Assembly (NCBI GenBank): GCA_002786205.1
Contig: PEQM01000039.1
Coordinates: forward strand, 39,186 to 103,185
DNA from: Legionella sp.
GTDB lineage: Bacteria; Pseudomonadota; Gammaproteobacteria; Legionellales; Legionellaceae
DNA: 64,000 nt
Direction: 5' to 3'
A model generated the notes under the pieces. It was not told the origin of the DNA and did no database searches. It saw nothing but the letters and a program-made list of their open reading frames with translations. A program made the translations under genes and the position numbers. Every line of letters begins with the position of its first letter. The stretch's first letter is position 1. This document shows positions 30,503-41,551 of this stretch, piece by piece.

Positions 30503-31176
30503 TCTTCGCCACCTTTATTCGCTATATAGCGATTGTCATGTCGTATTACCTTAGGCACCAAAACCCTCGGTGTAATTTCCACAGGAGCGTAGATCACTTT
30601 TCCTAACTTCGCATCGTAACGCATTTCAACATGGCCGCTCACAGGAAAGTCTTTACGGAAAGGGTGACCAATAAACCCATAATCTGTCAGAATGCGTCTT
30701 AAATCAGGATGCCCTTCAAATAAAATACCATATAAATCATAGGCTTCACGCTCAAACCAATTGGCACCTTTCCAGAGGTCATGAACAGAAGGAACAATCA
30801 GATGCGCTTCATCAGTAAAAGTTTTAACACGTAGTCGATGGTTTTTTTGCGTTGATAGCAGATGATACACTACGGCAAAACGAGGCTTGTCAAAAGCACT
30901 TCGGTGTTCTTGCGTTGCGACACCACGAGAGAATCCACTTTCTGTTGCAGTCTCTGTCTTCCAATCGTCTTGGCCATAATAAAGATAATCAACGCCGCAG
31001 AGATCAATGAGTTGATCAAAACAAAAAGAATGGCTATCACGTAAAGTTGTTAATACAGTTTTTACATGACGGACATCACATTCTACCGTTACTTCTTCAT
31101 GAGCAAGGGTGGTCACCTGGAGGTAATCGGCTAATTCAGTATTGAGCTGTGCCACCAAATAATCGTTTTTAGTCAT
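30499..31176 (-). CDS. nuoC: NADH-quinone oxidoreductase subunit C
   Basis: 30-kDa-type peripheral subunit supporting NuoD. The 225 residues contain the family signature [29 protein letters not shown] (read from about residue 130) and the downstream HPFRKDFP. The stop overlaps the nuoD start by 4 bp. Confidence 0.96.
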   Translation of the reverse strand: MTKNDYLVAQLNTELADYLQVTTLAHEEVTVECDVRHVKTVLTTLRDSHSFCFDQLIDLCGVDYLYYGQDDWKTETATESGFSRGVATQEHRSAFDKPRFAVVYHLLSTQKNHRLRVKTFTDEAHLIVPSVHDLWKGANWFEREAYDLYGILFEGHPDLRRILTDYGFIGHPFRKDFPVSGHVEMRYDAKLGKVIYAPVEITPRVLVPKVIRHDNRYIANKGGEE

Positions 31177-31203
31177 TTAATTCGCCCCTATAGAGAATCT
31201 TGA

Positions 31204-31680
31204 TCAGGCTTCCAAGACGTTTTTATTTCTAATCTTATTTTGTAATTGGATTATGCAATAAAGTAGTGCTTCCGCTGTTGGGGGACAACCAGGAACATAA
31301 ACGTCTACAGGCACAATACGATCGCAACCACGAACCACTGAGTAGGAATAATGGTAATAGCCACCACCATTAGCACAAGAACCCATGGAGATAACCCAAC
31401 GAGGCTCTGACATCTGATCGTAAACTTTTCTTAAGGCTGGCGCCATTTTATTACATAATGTGCCCGCAACAATCATGACGTCGGATTGACGTGGACTGGG
31501 GCGGAATATCACACCAAATCGGTCCAGGTCGTAGCGCGCTGCGCCGACATGCATCATTTCTACAGCACAACAAGCCAAGCCAAAAGTCATAGGCCACATA
31601 GAACCACTGCGCGCCCATCCCAGTAATTTGTCGACTGTAGTCGTAGTAAAACCTTTCTCTTGCAATTCTGCAACCGCCAT
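31204..31680 (-). CDS. nuoB: NADH-quinone oxidoreductase subunit B
   Basis: Carries the terminal cluster N2 that reduces quinone. Of its 158 residues, the tandem cysteines in [12 protein letters not shown], the cysteine in [15 protein letters not shown] and that in [13 protein letters not shown] are the four cluster ligands. It lies 27 bp before nuoC and 53 bp after nuoA. Confidence 0.97.
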   Translation of the reverse strand: MAVAELQEKGFTTTTVDKLLGWARSGSMWPMTFGLACCAVEMMHVGAARYDLDRFGVIFRPSPRQSDVMIVAGTLCNKMAPALRKVYDQMSEPRWVISMGSCANGGGYYHYSYSVVRGCDRIVPVDVYVPGCPPTAEALLYCIIQLQNKIRNKNVLEA

Positions 31681-31733
31681 AGTTCGCCTCTAAGCAGTTA
31701 AATAAATTAAAAAATACGTTTAGACGCTAATGC

Positions 31734-32090
31734 TTATTCCCACTCTAAAGCACCGCGCTTCCACTCATAAATAAAACCAATCACTAACAATCCTAAAAAT
31801 ACCATCATGGCAGCAAAACCAAACCAGCCTACTTTACGCAAGGCAATCGCCCAAGGAAAAAAGAAAGCGGTCTCCAGGTCAAAGATGATAAATAGAATAG
31901 CAACCAGGTAAAATCGCACGTTAAAAGGGATATGAGAACTTTCAAATGCACCAAAACCGCACTCGTAAGGGGCATTTTTTGCTGCATCCGGATTGTGCTT
32001 GGATAGCAACGCGCCCGCACCCATCATCACCAAACCTAGAACTATAGCAATAATAATAAAAACCAATACGGGTAAATATTGAGATAGCAT
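31734..32090 (-). CDS. nuoA: NADH-quinone oxidoreductase subunit A
   Basis: Three-helix membrane subunit at the quinone-site junction and first gene of the nuo cluster. The 118 residues contain [20 protein letters not shown], whose cysteine loop is the flexible quinone-site loop, and [15 protein letters not shown]. It starts about 25 bp after the tRNA-Leu 3' end. Confidence 0.97.
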   Translation of the reverse strand: MLSQYLPVLVFIIIAIVLGLVMMGAGALLSKHNPDAAKNAPYECGFGAFESSHIPFNVRFYLVAILFIIFDLETAFFFPWAIALRKVGWFGFAAMMVFLGLLVIGFIYEWKRGALEWE

Positions 32091-32115
32091 GTGCTCACCA
32101 TTGTTCAGATTAAAA

Positions 32116-32201
32116 TGGTGCCGAAGGCCGGACTCGAACCGGCACAGCTTTACGCCACCGCCCCCTCAAGACGGCGTGTCTACCAATTTCACCACTTCGG
32201 C
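32116..32201 (-). tRNA. tRNA-Leu (GAG)
   Basis: An 86-nt class II tRNA beginning GCCGAAGTGGTGAAATTGG, with anticodon loop CTTGAGG (anticodon GAG), a variable arm of about 12 nt, the T-arm GGTTCGAGTCC and encoded CCA. It lies between secG and nuoA; E. coli likewise has its Leu(GAG) gene directly after secG. It probably shares a transcript with secG. Confidence 0.96.
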
Positions 32202-32258
32202 TGTTGTTTACTTAATTAAAGCTTCTACAATAAAAATACAAGCTTTAACAGGGTTTCA

Positions 32259-32585
32259 TTATTTCTCACTGGCATTTTTATCAACAGGAACAGGTACTGA
32301 ATTTTGCTGCACCTTAATTGATTGAGGCAGAACCTGTTGTACTGTCTCCTGATGTCTGGTTGAAATAATATAGGATAAAGCAAGGCTGGTTACAAAAAAA
32401 GTCAATGCCAGACCGCCTGTTAATTTAAATAGAAAGCTGCCAGTGCCTTGACTGCCAAATACCGTATTAGAGGCCCCTGAACCAAAAGCAGCACCAACAT
32501 CAGCACCTTTACCATGCTGAATCAGCACCAAGCCTATCAAGGTTATCGCTACTAATACATGAATCATTAATATCAATTGATACAT
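32259..32585 (-). CDS. secG: Protein translocase subunit SecG
   Basis: Auxiliary subunit of the SecYEG channel. The 108 residues have two membrane helices (about 3-21 and 52-72) with the family loop [20 protein letters not shown] between them. The C-terminal tail is hydrophilic. It overlaps tpiA by 13 bp, so its translation is probably coupled to tpiA, a linkage common in gammaproteobacteria. Confidence 0.95.
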   Translation of the reverse strand: MYQLILMIHVLVAITLIGLVLIQHGKGADVGAAFGSGASNTVFGSQGTGSFLFKLTGGLALTFFVTSLALSYIISTRHQETVQQVLPQSIKVQQNSVPVPVDKNASEK

Positions 32586-33322
32586 TTAATAATTTCCACA
32601 AACTGTTGCGCATTCAATGATGCACCGCCAATTAATCCACCGTCAATATCAGGCATGTTAAACAATGCGTTTGCATTTTGCTCATTAACACTACCACCAT
32701 AAAGAAGCGTCAACTGCATGGCATCATCTTGATTTAATGCTGCCACCCATTTTCTTATAAACTGATGTATTTCCTGTGCTTGTTCGGGTGATGCTGTTTT
32801 ACCTGTTCCTATGGCCCAAACGGGTTCATAGGCAATGACACAATTTTGAAAACAGTTTTTACTTGCTGTCTGACTGATGGCAAGCAATTGTTTGCCAATA
32901 ATTTGTTCTGTTTGTCCTTTTTCACGCTCAGCAAGTGTTTCACCAACACAAAGAACAGGTATCATACCATGTTCTTTTGCCTGGTGGAATTTCTCTGCTA
33001 CAAAATTTTCATTTTCATTAAAATAATGACGTCGCTCCGAGTGTCCTACCAACACATGAGTACAATGGAACTCTTTTAACATGGGGGCTGATATTTCACC
33101 GGTATAGGCGCCAGCATCTTTGGGGAAAAAATTTTGTGCGCCTAATTGAATGGGCGCTTGCATTAAGGAACTGACATGAGGAATATACAAAGAAGGCGGT
33201 GCAACCACTACTTGGGTTGTCGTATTGGCCGGAATTAATTCATTCAACTGCTCAATCAATGTTGTAATCTGATGTAACTGGCCATTCATTTTCCAGTTAC
33301 CCATTACCATTTGCTGTTTCAT
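32573..33322 (-). CDS. tpiA: Triose-phosphate isomerase
   Basis: Interconverts dihydroxyacetone phosphate and glyceraldehyde 3-phosphate. The start is ATG 33322 ([14 protein letters not shown]), 5 nt after an AGGAG ribosome site; the in-frame GTG two codons earlier is too close to that site. Of the 249 residues, NWKMNG holds the catalytic Lys, VLVGHSERR the electrophilic His, and [14 protein letters not shown] the base Glu; [11 protein letters not shown] is the phosphate site. It heads a tpiA-secG-tRNA-nuo arrangement. Confidence 0.97.
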   Translation of the reverse strand: MKQQMVMGNWKMNGQLHQITTLIEQLNELIPANTTTQVVVAPPSLYIPHVSSLMQAPIQLGAQNFFPKDAGAYTGEISAPMLKEFHCTHVLVGHSERRHYFNENENFVAEKFHQAKEHGMIPVLCVGETLAEREKGQTEQIIGKQLLAISQTASKNCFQNCVIAYEPVWAIGTGKTASPEQAQEIHQFIRKWVAALNQDDAMQLTLLYGGSVNEQNANALFNMPDIDGGLIGGASLNAQQFVEIIKCIN

Positions 33323-33345
33323 ATGCACTCCTAAATTAGGACTGA

Positions 33346-33374
33346 ACTATAACGAATCTTAAATTAGATGACCA
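33346..33374 (-). promoter_or_regulatory. Candidate promoter of tpiA-secG (and perhaps tRNA-Leu-nuo)
   Basis: Minus-strand TGGTCA (33369-33374), 17-bp spacer, TATAGT (33346-33351, five of six). The weak -35 keeps the confidence moderate. I see no terminator between secG, the tRNA and nuoA, so this promoter could contribute to the whole 15-kb operon. Confidence 0.45.
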
Positions 33375-33412
33375 GTAGCCAGCAAATTTTATTTAAGACT
33401 TCTTATTGCCTC

Positions 33413-33440
33413 TTGCATCTACACTAGATTTAGTTAGAAT
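33413..33440 (+). promoter_or_regulatory. Candidate promoter of the LepA-like gene
   Basis: TTGCAT (33413-33418), 16-bp spacer, TAGAAT (33435-33440, five of six), about 30 bp before the chosen start. The -35 half is poor, which would fit a gene needing an activator. I do not see a clear PmrA- or CpxR-type site. Confidence 0.35.
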
Positions 33441-33471
33441 CAAAAAAGAGCACACAAGGAGAAGTGACCTG

Positions 33472-36195
33472 ATGAACCCTATTATCCAGCACATCATAAC
33501 TGAGCTCTCTCATTTACCCCCCCCCATTCCCCTTGAGCGTATTAAAGCGCTTTTCGATAACAATCCAGCATTTAATCATTTAGATGATCCCGCATGCCTT
33601 GATAGCTTTTGTGTAGAATTGAATGTAATCAGACAACTGGCTGAAGAAGGGGTGCAATTAACTACAAAACTTAAGGATTTAAGATTGTACGATGAAGAAT
33701 TTAATCAATACAAACACTCAGAAAATCAATTGCAAGAACAACTACATGAGTTGAATCGCACACTTCATGGCATACAACGCGATATTGAGTGTACACGCAA
33801 AAAACTCACCAGCCTATTTACTCAGCTTATTAATCATGCTCTGACTGATGAAGACATGCGTAAAGATCTGTTTAATGAAATGGCTCTGATTAATACTCCA
33901 GACACGCTCTCTCAATGGCAGACAACTACTGTTTTGCAGCTGAGAACTGTCATTGAAAATGAGCTCATTTTGCTCTCTGTCCCTACTGCCAAAAAGCAAC
34001 TACTGGAATTAAAAGCCAGCCAGAATCATTTGCTTGGCGAAATACAGCATCTGTGCTTAAGTTATAACATTGATACGCCAGGTGATCTATCCCCTACACC
34101 CGAGATATACCTAAGGCTTATTCCAACCTTAGAGCGCTATCTGGATAACATTATTGAGCTGAAACCTCAATTAGAACAATTACAAGAAGACTTTAGCACC
34201 TGCATCAGCTCAGAAGACATCAACAAGCAAAAGCAAGAATTAAATACCCAGCAAGAACAAATTCAAAAAGAACTAGGGGCCATCAATCAACGACTCCAGG
34301 AATCCACGTTAAGTCCTGACAAAAAAAAGGAATTGAAAGAAGCGTATGCCAGCCGCGGTCAAAAGCTGCTGATGGATTATAAAAACAGCCTGCCGGATGT
34401 TTTATCTTTATTAAATCCCGGCTTGTGGTTTAATTTACTGCATGAATCTCAAGCCAAAGAACAAGATGAATTTCATTGTAGCTTCCAATTTTTAACGGAG
34501 CTGAATTTACAAAAAGAAAAACAAGACGCCTTGGAAACGATACAAAATCAACTTCAATTATTACCTTCATTGCCTTTTCCCACCGCAGAAAATAAAAAAG
34601 ACACTAAACAAGAATATAAAGAAAAAACCCGTATTCTGATTAATAAATTGCCTCCTGCATTAGCTAACATCCCTGATTTTTTCGATCCCAATGATGAAGG
34701 TACTGCCTATTATCTCTTACTTATTCATCATATTGTGTATCTTTCACAGAAAAAAAATGATTATGAATCTCTGTTACCTCATTTGCATGACTTGATGCAC
34801 TGCATGACGGAGTTAACTGAATTACGACAAAAATACCACTTGCTTGAAAGTCAAGATCACCTTTTACCATCCATTGACGAGCTTAATCGGGTTGTTCCAG
34901 AAGCACAATTATTAGCCGCAAAAGAAGCGCAACTAAAACAGTGTGATGCTTTTCTTAATGAAATTGGTGTATTAATCACTTATTTAAAACAAAAAAGAGA
35001 AGAAGAGAGCAAGATAAAAAATGATACTGTACACAACCTGTTTGACCGACAGGTACTTGCCATAGAATTAGAAAAAAAACGACATATCGAATACAAAGAA
35101 CCTATTCCTGAGCAAATTAGCCATGTTAATCAACAATTGCTTGTCTTACAAAATGATCTGACGAACAAACTACAGCATATTCAAGATAGGTTGTCTTTAC
35201 CGGCAACGCCTGCACTGGAAACAGCAGAATATCATGCTGAAATGGATTCTACTTCTTTGCCAGATAGGACTGACTCTTCTATGGTCTTGGCCGAAGAAAA
35301 CCAACCGGCACTGCCAATGCCCCCTCAAGCCATTACTCCTGACACCCCCCTTCTTCTTCTCCAAACGACTTTTTTTCCAATTGACGATTATTATCGACCA
35401 GATGAAAGTCCCATTCGCACCCCATTAAATACCATCATAGAGACAGACTCCCCAGAGCTTGCCCCTGCACCAGCGACTGCTGTTGAAGAAGCCCCCCCCG
35501 TATCGCCCCAGCCTGTAGACGTATTAGAACAATGGCATCAACACATCTTGGCTGCATTACAAGACCAACCTGAATCGTATACACAATGGTATTTAGCACT
35601 CTATCAACAAGCCTTATCCGCGACGAATCCTTTAACACGCAATAAGTACACACATCTCCTTCGCGACTTGTTTTTTGAATTGCATATTAAAAAAGAATGG
35701 GATGTTTTTTTGACCTATCAAAGATTAAGTCCAAATCCTGTAACGCACTGCACAGCGCTATTACGCTTAAAACCGCATTATCCTATTGAAGACCACGCAT
35801 CCCCCTCCGCGGCCATGCTTCATACTTTACCTGCCTCACTAAGAGCCTTTTATAAACACAGTTTAACTTTAAAAGTCAAATACCCTGTCGAAGCAGAGCT
35901 GGCATTACAAGCCTTTTCATCACTGGTGTCTACCTATCAGGCATCTAATAATCAAGAGGCGTCACTCTACAAGGCCCCGCTTATTACTCAAGATCCTCGC
36001 TATACGCCATTAAAAAGGCATAGAGGCATTCTTCAGCTATGGGAACAAATTGAAGATTTCTTTCGTCTGCTTATTGGAATGGCTGCTGGACAAAATGCAT
36101 ATCAGTATCAGAAAAAACCATGCTTTTTTAATACCACCACCAACAAACTGTTTGAAGAAGCACAAGCTTGTGTGGAAGAAAAAAGCTGCAGCTAA
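33472..36195 (+). CDS. Large coiled-coil protein at the lepA position; Dot/Icm effector candidate
   Basis: The start is ATG 33472 (MNPIIQHIITEL), preceded by AAGGAG at 33456-33461; the frame is open 22 codons further up but without a ribosome site. The 907-residue product is cytosolic in type, with no signal or membrane segment. Residues about 60-330 and 480-600 are Gln/Glu/Leu-rich coiled coil, about 620-700 is a Pro/Thr-rich linker, and the last 200 are a helical domain. In L. pneumophila, as I recall, the effector LepA, also long and coiled-coil, lies between tpiA and glmM exactly as here. Homology is therefore likely, but the sequence is divergent and I cannot align it. LepA contributes to release of bacteria from amoebae. 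The last residues VEEKSCS are polar and Glu-containing, compatible with a Dot/Icm signal. Confidence 0.65.
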   Translation: MNPIIQHIITELSHLPPPIPLERIKALFDNNPAFNHLDDPACLDSFCVELNVIRQLAEEGVQLTTKLKDLRLYDEEFNQYKHSENQLQEQLHELNRTLHGIQRDIECTRKKLTSLFTQLINHALTDEDMRKDLFNEMALINTPDTLSQWQTTTVLQLRTVIENELILLSVPTAKKQLLELKASQNHLLGEIQHLCLSYNIDTPGDLSPTPEIYLRLIPTLERYLDNIIELKPQLEQLQEDFSTCISSEDINKQKQELNTQQEQIQKELGAINQRLQESTLSPDKKKELKEAYASRGQKLLMDYKNSLPDVLSLLNPGLWFNLLHESQAKEQDEFHCSFQFLTELNLQKEKQDALETIQNQLQLLPSLPFPTAENKKDTKQEYKEKTRILINKLPPALANIPDFFDPNDEGTAYYLLLIHHIVYLSQKKNDYESLLPHLHDLMHCMTELTELRQKYHLLESQDHLLPSIDELNRVVPEAQLLAAKEAQLKQCDAFLNEIGVLITYLKQKREEESKIKNDTVHNLFDRQVLAIELEKKRHIEYKEPIPEQISHVNQQLLVLQNDLTNKLQHIQDRLSLPATPALETAEYHAEMDSTSLPDRTDSSMVLAEENQPALPMPPQAITPDTPLLLLQTTFFPIDDYYRPDESPIRTPLNTIIETDSPELAPAPATAVEEAPPVSPQPVDVLEQWHQHILAALQDQPESYTQWYLALYQQALSATNPLTRNKYTHLLRDLFFELHIKKEWDVFLTYQRLSPNPVTHCTALLRLKPHYPIEDHASPSAAMLHTLPASLRAFYKHSLTLKVKYPVEAELALQAFSSLVSTYQASNNQEASLYKAPLITQDPRYTPLKRHRGILQLWEQIEDFFRLLIGMAAGQNAYQYQKKPCFFNTTTNKLFEEAQACVEEKSCS

Positions 36196-36249
36196 AGCAA
36201 CACTATCGAGCCACTGCCTTGTCCTGCTCAAAGCAAATGTTTAAACTGC

Positions 36250-36444
36250 GATTGACAAGCAGGGCGGCCGCGTCTAACTGCTTATTGCTAACCCCAATCG
36301 GCTACGTTCCGCGCTTTATGCGCGGAATCTAATTTATCACTCGTTTCAAGATGGTAGGGATACCGCGCATAAAGCACGGTACCTAGCCAGAAAAAGAGCA
36401 TTTAGTGCTCCAAATTTAGATGCGTTTGCCCTGGATTGACAAGC
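36250..36444. repeat. Palindromic repeat element bracketed by an 11-bp direct repeat
   Basis: GATTGACAAGC occurs at 36250-36260 and 36434-36444. Between them lie TTCCGCGC/GCGCGGAA (36307-36327, perfect 8-bp stem, loop TTTAT) and TACCGCGC/GCACGGTA (36361-36381, one mismatch, loop ATAAA). The second core is an inverted copy of the first (CCGCGCTTTATGCGCGG against CCGCGCATAAAGCACGG). This looks like a small repeat of REP or MITE type, or the remnant of an insertion. It is richer in G+C than its surroundings and carries no ORF. Confidence 0.55.
36391..36410 (-). terminator. Rho-independent terminator after glmM
   Basis: GAGCA (36396-36400) pairs with TGCTC (36406-36410), and the minus strand runs into TTTTT (36391-36395). 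The stem is short but well placed, about 40 bp beyond the glmM stop and inside the repeat element. Confidence 0.55.
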
Positions 36445-36448
36445 CCAT

Positions 36449-37801
36449 CTAACCAGCCAGATTCATATCAATGTCTTGAATGTCTTTAAATAATTTTTCC
36501 GCAACCGTATTGACCATCTTTTCATTTCGACCTTCAACCATAATCCGCAAAACAGGCTCAGTTCCTGAAGGCCGTAATAAAACACGCCCCTCTCCTTTAA
36601 TTTCCTGTTCCATACAGGTCACCGCATGCTGAACTTGCGTATGAGCAGCCAACAGGCTCGCCCGTGTTGTTTTTAGATTAATTAACGTTTGCGGCATCAA
36701 TGTAATCCCGTCTAACAATTGAGCCAAAGGTTTATTCTGTTTCACCATGATGGTCAGAACTTGTAAAGCCGCAACAATGCCATCCCCTGTTGTTGTTTTA
36801 TCTAGACAGACGATATGCCCTGATGTTTCACCACCTATTTTCCAGTTGTTTTTTTTAAGCGCTTCCATCACATATCTATCGCCCACTTTGGTGCGAATAA
36901 ATGGTGCACCCAAAGCTTCTATTGCCAGCTCTAAACCATAATTGCTCATCAGCGTTCCAACAACACCACCATTGAGCAAGCCTCTTTGTAATCGATCTTT
37001 GGCAATAATATACAGAATTTGATCCCCATCCACGGCATTACCTTGAGCATCAATTAATAAAACCCGATCACCATCGCCATCCAAAGCAATACCGAGGTCT
37101 GCTTTTTGTTTTAAAACTTGCTGCTTTAATTGTTCTGGATTGGTCGAGCCGCAATGCGCATTAATATTAAACCCATCGGGTTCATTATTAATGGCGATGA
37201 CATCGGCTCCTAGCTCGCTAAAAACACTAGGCGCCACTCTGTACGTAGCACCATTGGCACAATCGACCACTATTTTTAAACCAGCCAACCGTGTCAAAGC
37301 TGGAATGGTTGATTTACAAAATTCGATATAACGTCCAGCGGCATCATTAATTCGTCTGGCCTTGCCAAAAGCTTCTGAGCTGACCGTCTGCAAAGGCTTA
37401 TCTAATTCAGCTTCAATTTGTAATTCGATATCATCAGGAATTTTTCCTCCCTCTGACGAAAAAAACTTAATCCCATTATCCTGATATAAATTATGCGATG
37501 CACTAATCACTATGCCTGCATTGGCACGCAGTGTTTGCGTTAAATAGGCAATTCCCGGCGTCGGCATAGGGCCTAACAAAACCACATCCACGCCGGCAGC
37601 AGACAAACCCGCTTCCAAAGCAGATTCCAACATGTAACCAGAAACACGCGTATCCTTTCCGATGACTACTTTTTTCCGCTGTCCATTGGCCAATACACGC
37701 CCTACAGCCCAACCAAGTTTTAAAATAAACTCAGGGTTAATATTAGACTGTCCCACACAGCCCCTGATTCCGTCTGTACCAAAATACTTGCGTTTTGTCA
37801 T
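36449..37801 (-). CDS. glmM: Phosphoglucosamine mutase
   Basis: Converts glucosamine 6-phosphate to glucosamine 1-phosphate for peptidoglycan and LPS precursors. The start is set at ATG 37801 ([14 protein letters not shown]), giving 450 residues; upstream in-frame starts at 37828 and 37870 add a segment the family lacks. GIVISASHN holds the catalytic phosphoserine, [11 protein letters not shown] the metal site, GGETSGHI the sugar loop, and [15 protein letters not shown] the phosphate-binding end. It follows folP on the same strand. Confidence 0.97.
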   Translation of the reverse strand: MTKRKYFGTDGIRGCVGQSNINPEFILKLGWAVGRVLANGQRKKVVIGKDTRVSGYMLESALEAGLSAAGVDVVLLGPMPTPGIAYLTQTLRANAGIVISASHNLYQDNGIKFFSSEGGKIPDDIELQIEAELDKPLQTVSSEAFGKARRINDAAGRYIEFCKSTIPALTRLAGLKIVVDCANGATYRVAPSVFSELGADVIAINNEPDGFNINAHCGSTNPEQLKQQVLKQKADLGIALDGDGDRVLLIDAQGNAVDGDQILYIIAKDRLQRGLLNGGVVGTLMSNYGLELAIEALGAPFIRTKVGDRYVMEALKKNNWKIGGETSGHIVCLDKTTTGDGIVAALQVLTIMVKQNKPLAQLLDGITLMPQTLINLKTTRASLLAAHTQVQHAVTCMEQEIKGEGRVLLRPSGTEPVLRIMVEGRNEKMVNTVAEKLFKDIQDIDMNLAG

Positions 37802-37908
37802 TCGTCTTTCTTCCGTTAATGAAGTCATCTTATTATTTTGTAACCATTCACCACGTTCACCGAAACGCATGCAAAAGGTAGTGAATAGATACGTTATTTT
37901 TAATGTGA

Positions 37909-38775
37909 TTAGTGGGCAATTCCATGATAAATCGCATGCATCACCTGCAACACCTGCTGTGTTTCTTCCACATCATGTACACGCAACACATTAATGCCTT
38001 TCAATGAAGCATAAACCGCCACCGCCAAGCTGCCTAATAAACGTTCATTGACTGGACGCTCCAATACAGCACCTAATGTATTTTTTCGAGAAACCCCCAA
38101 CAATAAAGGTAAGGAAGCTAATTTCAGCTGTTGTAATTCTTTCAATAGCATCAGGTTGTGATTGTTATGCTTGCCAAAACCAAAGCCTGGATCAAAGATC
38201 AGCTGGGTGCGCGCTATCCCTGCTTGTTCACAGGCAAAAAGCCGCTCTTGAAAAAAAGACAGTACCTCATTTACTACGCCAGCTGGGTAGTCTGGATTGA
38301 CTTGCATGGTTTGCGGTTTTCCTTGCATATGCATTAAGCAAACAGGCACCGACAAACGAGCAGCCATCGCCAAAGCGCCCTCTTGACGCAAGGCATAAAT
38401 GTCATTAATAAAATTGGCTCCTGCGGCGACCGCCGCTTCCATCACCTGTGGCTTATACGTATCGATAGAAATAGACACATCCGAGTGTTCTCGTATTTTT
38501 TCAATTACGGGGATTACTCGGTCTATCTCTTCTGCAATGGATACTTCCTGTGCACCGGGCTTGGTCGATTCACCACCAATATCAATGAGGTCAGCCCCTT
38601 GGGCACTCAAAAGCAAAGCCTGCTTTAGGGCTTTATCAACCGAGTAAAAACAGCCTCCGTCCGAAAAAGAATCAGGGGTAATATTCAGAATACCCATAAT
38701 TAACGGACGTTGAAAAGTTGCTGATGACGCTGACTGGCTATGAACCAGCCAGTCGTTTAATTGTTGCGCATTCAC
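37909..38775 (-). CDS. folP: Dihydropteroate synthase
   Basis: Joins p-aminobenzoate to the pterin pyrophosphate in folate synthesis, the target of sulfonamides. The 288 residues have [15 protein letters not shown] near 28-42, [11 protein letters not shown], and the conserved [14 protein letters not shown]. The TIM-barrel end GVSRKNTLG carries the substrate-binding Lys. It lies 40 bp after ftsH and about 107 bp before glmM, the same order as in E. coli. Confidence 0.97.
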   Translation of the reverse strand: MNAQQLNDWLVHSQSASSATFQRPLIMGILNITPDSFSDGGCFYSVDKALKQALLLSAQGADLIDIGGESTKPGAQEVSIAEEIDRVIPVIEKIREHSDVSISIDTYKPQVMEAAVAAGANFINDIYALRQEGALAMAARLSVPVCLMHMQGKPQTMQVNPDYPAGVVNEVLSFFQERLFACEQAGIARTQLIFDPGFGFGKHNNHNLMLLKELQQLKLASLPLLLGVSRKNTLGAVLERPVNERLLGSLAVAVYASLKGINVLRVHDVEETQQVLQVMHAIYHGIAH

Positions 38776-38815
38776 GCCAATAACCTCATGACTTCAAATG
38801 ATGAATAGCCCAACA

Positions 38816-40738
38816 TTAATGCTCTTTTGCGGGGTTAATGGCAGTCTCATTATGAAGAGGCTTATCCGATGGATTGGTACTTGTGGCGTCTTTCTTCTCC
38901 AAAGGCTTATCTGAGCCCCAATCCGAAGGTGGGGTCGGCTCTTTACCAGACATGATTTCCTGAATTTGATCAGCATCTATGGTTTCATATTTGATTAAAC
39001 TTTCTGCCATCAAATGCAGTTTATCCATATTGTCTTGTAAAATACTCTTGGCCCGTTGATAGTTTCTATTAATAATCGCTCGCACTTCTTCATCTATTTG
39101 CTGTGCGGTATTATCAGAAATGTCTTTTTGTTTGTTCATCGAACGACCTAAAAAGACCTCTTCTTCTTCCTCACCAAAGGTCAATGGCCCCAAAGGAGAC
39201 AATCCCCAGCTGGTTACCATTTTACGCGCAATTTCTGTAGAGCGCATGATGTCATTTGATGCCCCTGTGGTAACGCCATCGAGACCAAAAATTAATTCTT
39301 CTGCAATACGTCCGCCAAAAAGACTTGATAATTGGCTTTCCAAACGACGTTTGCTATGACTGTATCGGTCTTGATCAGGCAAAAACATGGTAACACCCAA
39401 AGCGCGACCACGAGGAATAATTGAAACTTTATAAACAGGATCATGCTCAGGTACGCAAAGCCCCACGATGGCATGTCCCGCTTCATGGTAAGCAGTTAAT
39501 TTCTTCTCATTGTCATCCATCACCATGGAGCGACGTTCGGCACCCATCATGATTTTATCTTTTGCTTTTTCCAATTCATTCATAGAGACTTTACGCTTGT
39601 TGGCGCGAGCGGCAAATAAAGCAGCCTCATTGACCAAATTAGCCAGATCTGCACCGGAGAAACCTGGAGTACCTTGAGCAATGGGCATCACTTGCACGTC
39701 ATTTTCAACAGGTACTTTTTGTAAGTGCACTCGTAAAATTTGTTCTCGTCCACGAATATCAGGTAGAGGAACCACGACTTGTCGGTCAAAACGTCCCGGT
39801 CTTAATAAAGCAGGATCGAGCACGTCAGGTCGGTTAGTTGCCGCAACCACAATAACCCCTTCACTGCCCTCAAACCCATCCATCTCAACTAACAACTGGT
39901 TCAAAGTTTGTTCCCGTTCATCATGGCCACCGCCTAATCCTGCGCCCCTATGGCGACCTACTGCATCAATTTCATCTATAAAGATAATACAGGGGGCATG
40001 TTTTTTGGCTTGCTCAAACATATCACGAACGCGAGAGGCTCCCACGCCAACAAACATTTCCACAAAATCCGAGCCTGAAATGGTAAAAAAGGGCACTTTC
40101 GCTTCACCGGCGACAGCACGCGCCAGTAGGGTTTTACCTGTACCTGGCGAACCTACTAATAAGACACCGCGGGGAATGCGTCCACCCAAATTTTGAAATT
40201 TGGTAGGATCTTTTAAAAAGTCAACCAGCTCTTTTACTTCATCTTTGGCTTCGTCCACCCCTGCCACATCGGCAAAAGTAACTTTCACCTGATCTTCACC
40301 GAGCAAACGGGCTCTTGAACGGCCAAAAGACATGGCTCCTCGTCCACCCCCACCTTGCATCTGACGCATAAAAAAGACCCATAAGCCCACCAGCAACAAC
40401 ATAGGAAGCCAATTCATAAACCAGTGAAACAAGAAGCTTTCCTGCTGTTTTTCCTGGCCACTAACATCCACACGACTTTTCAGCAGTTGTCCCAATAAAG
40501 CATTGTCAGGCATTGGCATGTAGGTAGTAAAATGTTTATTGTTTTTCGTAATCCCTTTAATGATTTTATTGTCTTCTACGGTCACAGAAGTCACAGCACC
40601 CTGCTCTACTTCTTTTAAAAACTGACTGTAGGAAACTTTTTCAGCGACCGCATTGCGTGGGCCAAAATTGCTGAAAACAGAAACCAGAACAACTGCTATA
40701 ATCAGCCATAAAAATAAATTTTTAACCATGTCGTTCAA
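38816..40738 (-). CDS. ftsH: ATP-dependent zinc metalloprotease FtsH
   Basis: Membrane-anchored AAA+ protease that degrades misfolded membrane proteins and regulators. The 640 residues have two membrane helices (about 8-24 and 106-124) around a periplasmic domain, the AAA module with GSPGTGKT at 196-203 and FIDEIDAVG near 253-261, and the zinc site HEAGH at 418-422. The start is TTG at 40738, seven bases after AGAGGT; the next in-frame ATG (40729) is too far from that site. The C-terminal tail is charged and Pro/Ser-rich. Confidence 0.97.
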   Translation of the reverse strand: MNDMVKNLFLWLIIAVVLVSVFSNFGPRNAVAEKVSYSQFLKEVEQGAVTSVTVEDNKIIKGITKNNKHFTTYMPMPDNALLGQLLKSRVDVSGQEKQQESFLFHWFMNWLPMLLLVGLWVFFMRQMQGGGGRGAMSFGRSRARLLGEDQVKVTFADVAGVDEAKDEVKELVDFLKDPTKFQNLGGRIPRGVLLVGSPGTGKTLLARAVAGEAKVPFFTISGSDFVEMFVGVGASRVRDMFEQAKKHAPCIIFIDEIDAVGRHRGAGLGGGHDEREQTLNQLLVEMDGFEGSEGVIVVAATNRPDVLDPALLRPGRFDRQVVVPLPDIRGREQILRVHLQKVPVENDVQVMPIAQGTPGFSGADLANLVNEAALFAARANKRKVSMNELEKAKDKIMMGAERRSMVMDDNEKKLTAYHEAGHAIVGLCVPEHDPVYKVSIIPRGRALGVTMFLPDQDRYSHSKRRLESQLSSLFGGRIAEELIFGLDGVTTGASNDIMRSTEIARKMVTSWGLSPLGPLTFGEEEEEVFLGRSMNKQKDISDNTAQQIDEEVRAIINRNYQRAKSILQDNMDKLHLMAESLIKYETIDADQIQEIMSGKEPTPPSDWGSDKPLEKKDATSTNPSDKPLHNETAINPAKEH

Positions 40739-40826
40739 AGTATTAACCTCTTAAGTTATTGACTGTCTAATGTAAACACCAAACTGCCCTGACAAAAAAT
40801 ATTTTGCAACCATTACTATAAAGCTA

Positions 40827-41447
40827 CTATAAATTATAGCCCTTTGCCAGCAAATAGGTTTCTTTAGAGCGAGATCGAGATGCCAAAGGTTTACGAATAG
40901 TCACTTTGCCAAATGCACTTTTAACTTGTTTAACCAATTCATCAAATCCTGCGCCATGAAACACTTTAATGAGCATGCTGCCATCAGGCTTTAGCATGCG
41001 TGCGGCAAAATCAAAAGCAAGCTCTACCAGGTACATGGCACGCGGGATATCAATTTCTGCACTCCCACTCATATTAGGCGCCATGTCTGATAATACCAAA
41101 TCAACGCCGCGTTCAGGAGTAATTTTAATCAGTTCATCAAAAACTACATCTTCTCTGAAATCACCCTGAATAAAATGGACATCAGGCAAGGCATCCATAG
41201 GTAAAATATCCAAAGCAATAATCTGTCCGGTGCCTTTTAGCTGTTGTGATACATATTGAGTCCATCCGCCAGGTGCTGCCCCCAAGTCAACCACGGTCAT
41301 TCCAGGCCTTAATAATTTTTCTTTTTCATCTACTTCTTTTAACTTATAAACGGCTCGACTACGAAAACCTTCTGCCTGGGCTTTTTTAACATAAACATCA
41401 TCAAAATGTTCTTGTAACCAGCGTTTACTGCTTTTTGAACGGCGCAT
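40827..41447 (-). CDS. rlmE: 23S rRNA (uridine-2'-O) methyltransferase RlmE
   Basis: Heat-shock methyltransferase (also FtsJ or RrmJ) that methylates U2552 of 23S rRNA. The start is placed at ATG 41447 ([15 protein letters not shown]), as in the family; an ATG four codons earlier (41459) is also possible. Of the 207 residues, [14 protein letters not shown] is the SAM motif, and the K-D-K-E tetrad is represented by [28 protein letters not shown] and [12 protein letters not shown]. It lies about 90 bp before ftsH, the usual rlmE-ftsH pair. Confidence 0.96.
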   Translation of the reverse strand: MRRSKSSKRWLQEHFDDVYVKKAQAEGFRSRAVYKLKEVDEKEKLLRPGMTVVDLGAAPGGWTQYVSQQLKGTGQIIALDILPMDALPDVHFIQGDFREDVVFDELIKITPERGVDLVLSDMAPNMSGSAEIDIPRAMYLVELAFDFAARMLKPDGSMLIKVFHGAGFDELVKQVKSAFGKVTIRKPLASRSRSKETYLLAKGYNL

Positions 41448-41551
41448 TTTATACTGCATACAAAGGAATTTATTGTATCATACTGAATTTTACTACCGTT
41501 TCCCAGCAAAACGTGCAATAATTTGCCATTTTTAATTAATAGGAAAGCTCT

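Noticed and set aside
17560..32090. Possible frameshift or missing subunit in the nuo operon
   Set aside because: All fourteen subunits are present, in canonical order, with normal lengths and their cofactor ligands.
39681..40196. 171-codon plus-strand frame opposite ftsH
   Set aside because: Antisense to the conserved AAA module of FtsH; Ser/Thr/Arg-rich translation without any domain.
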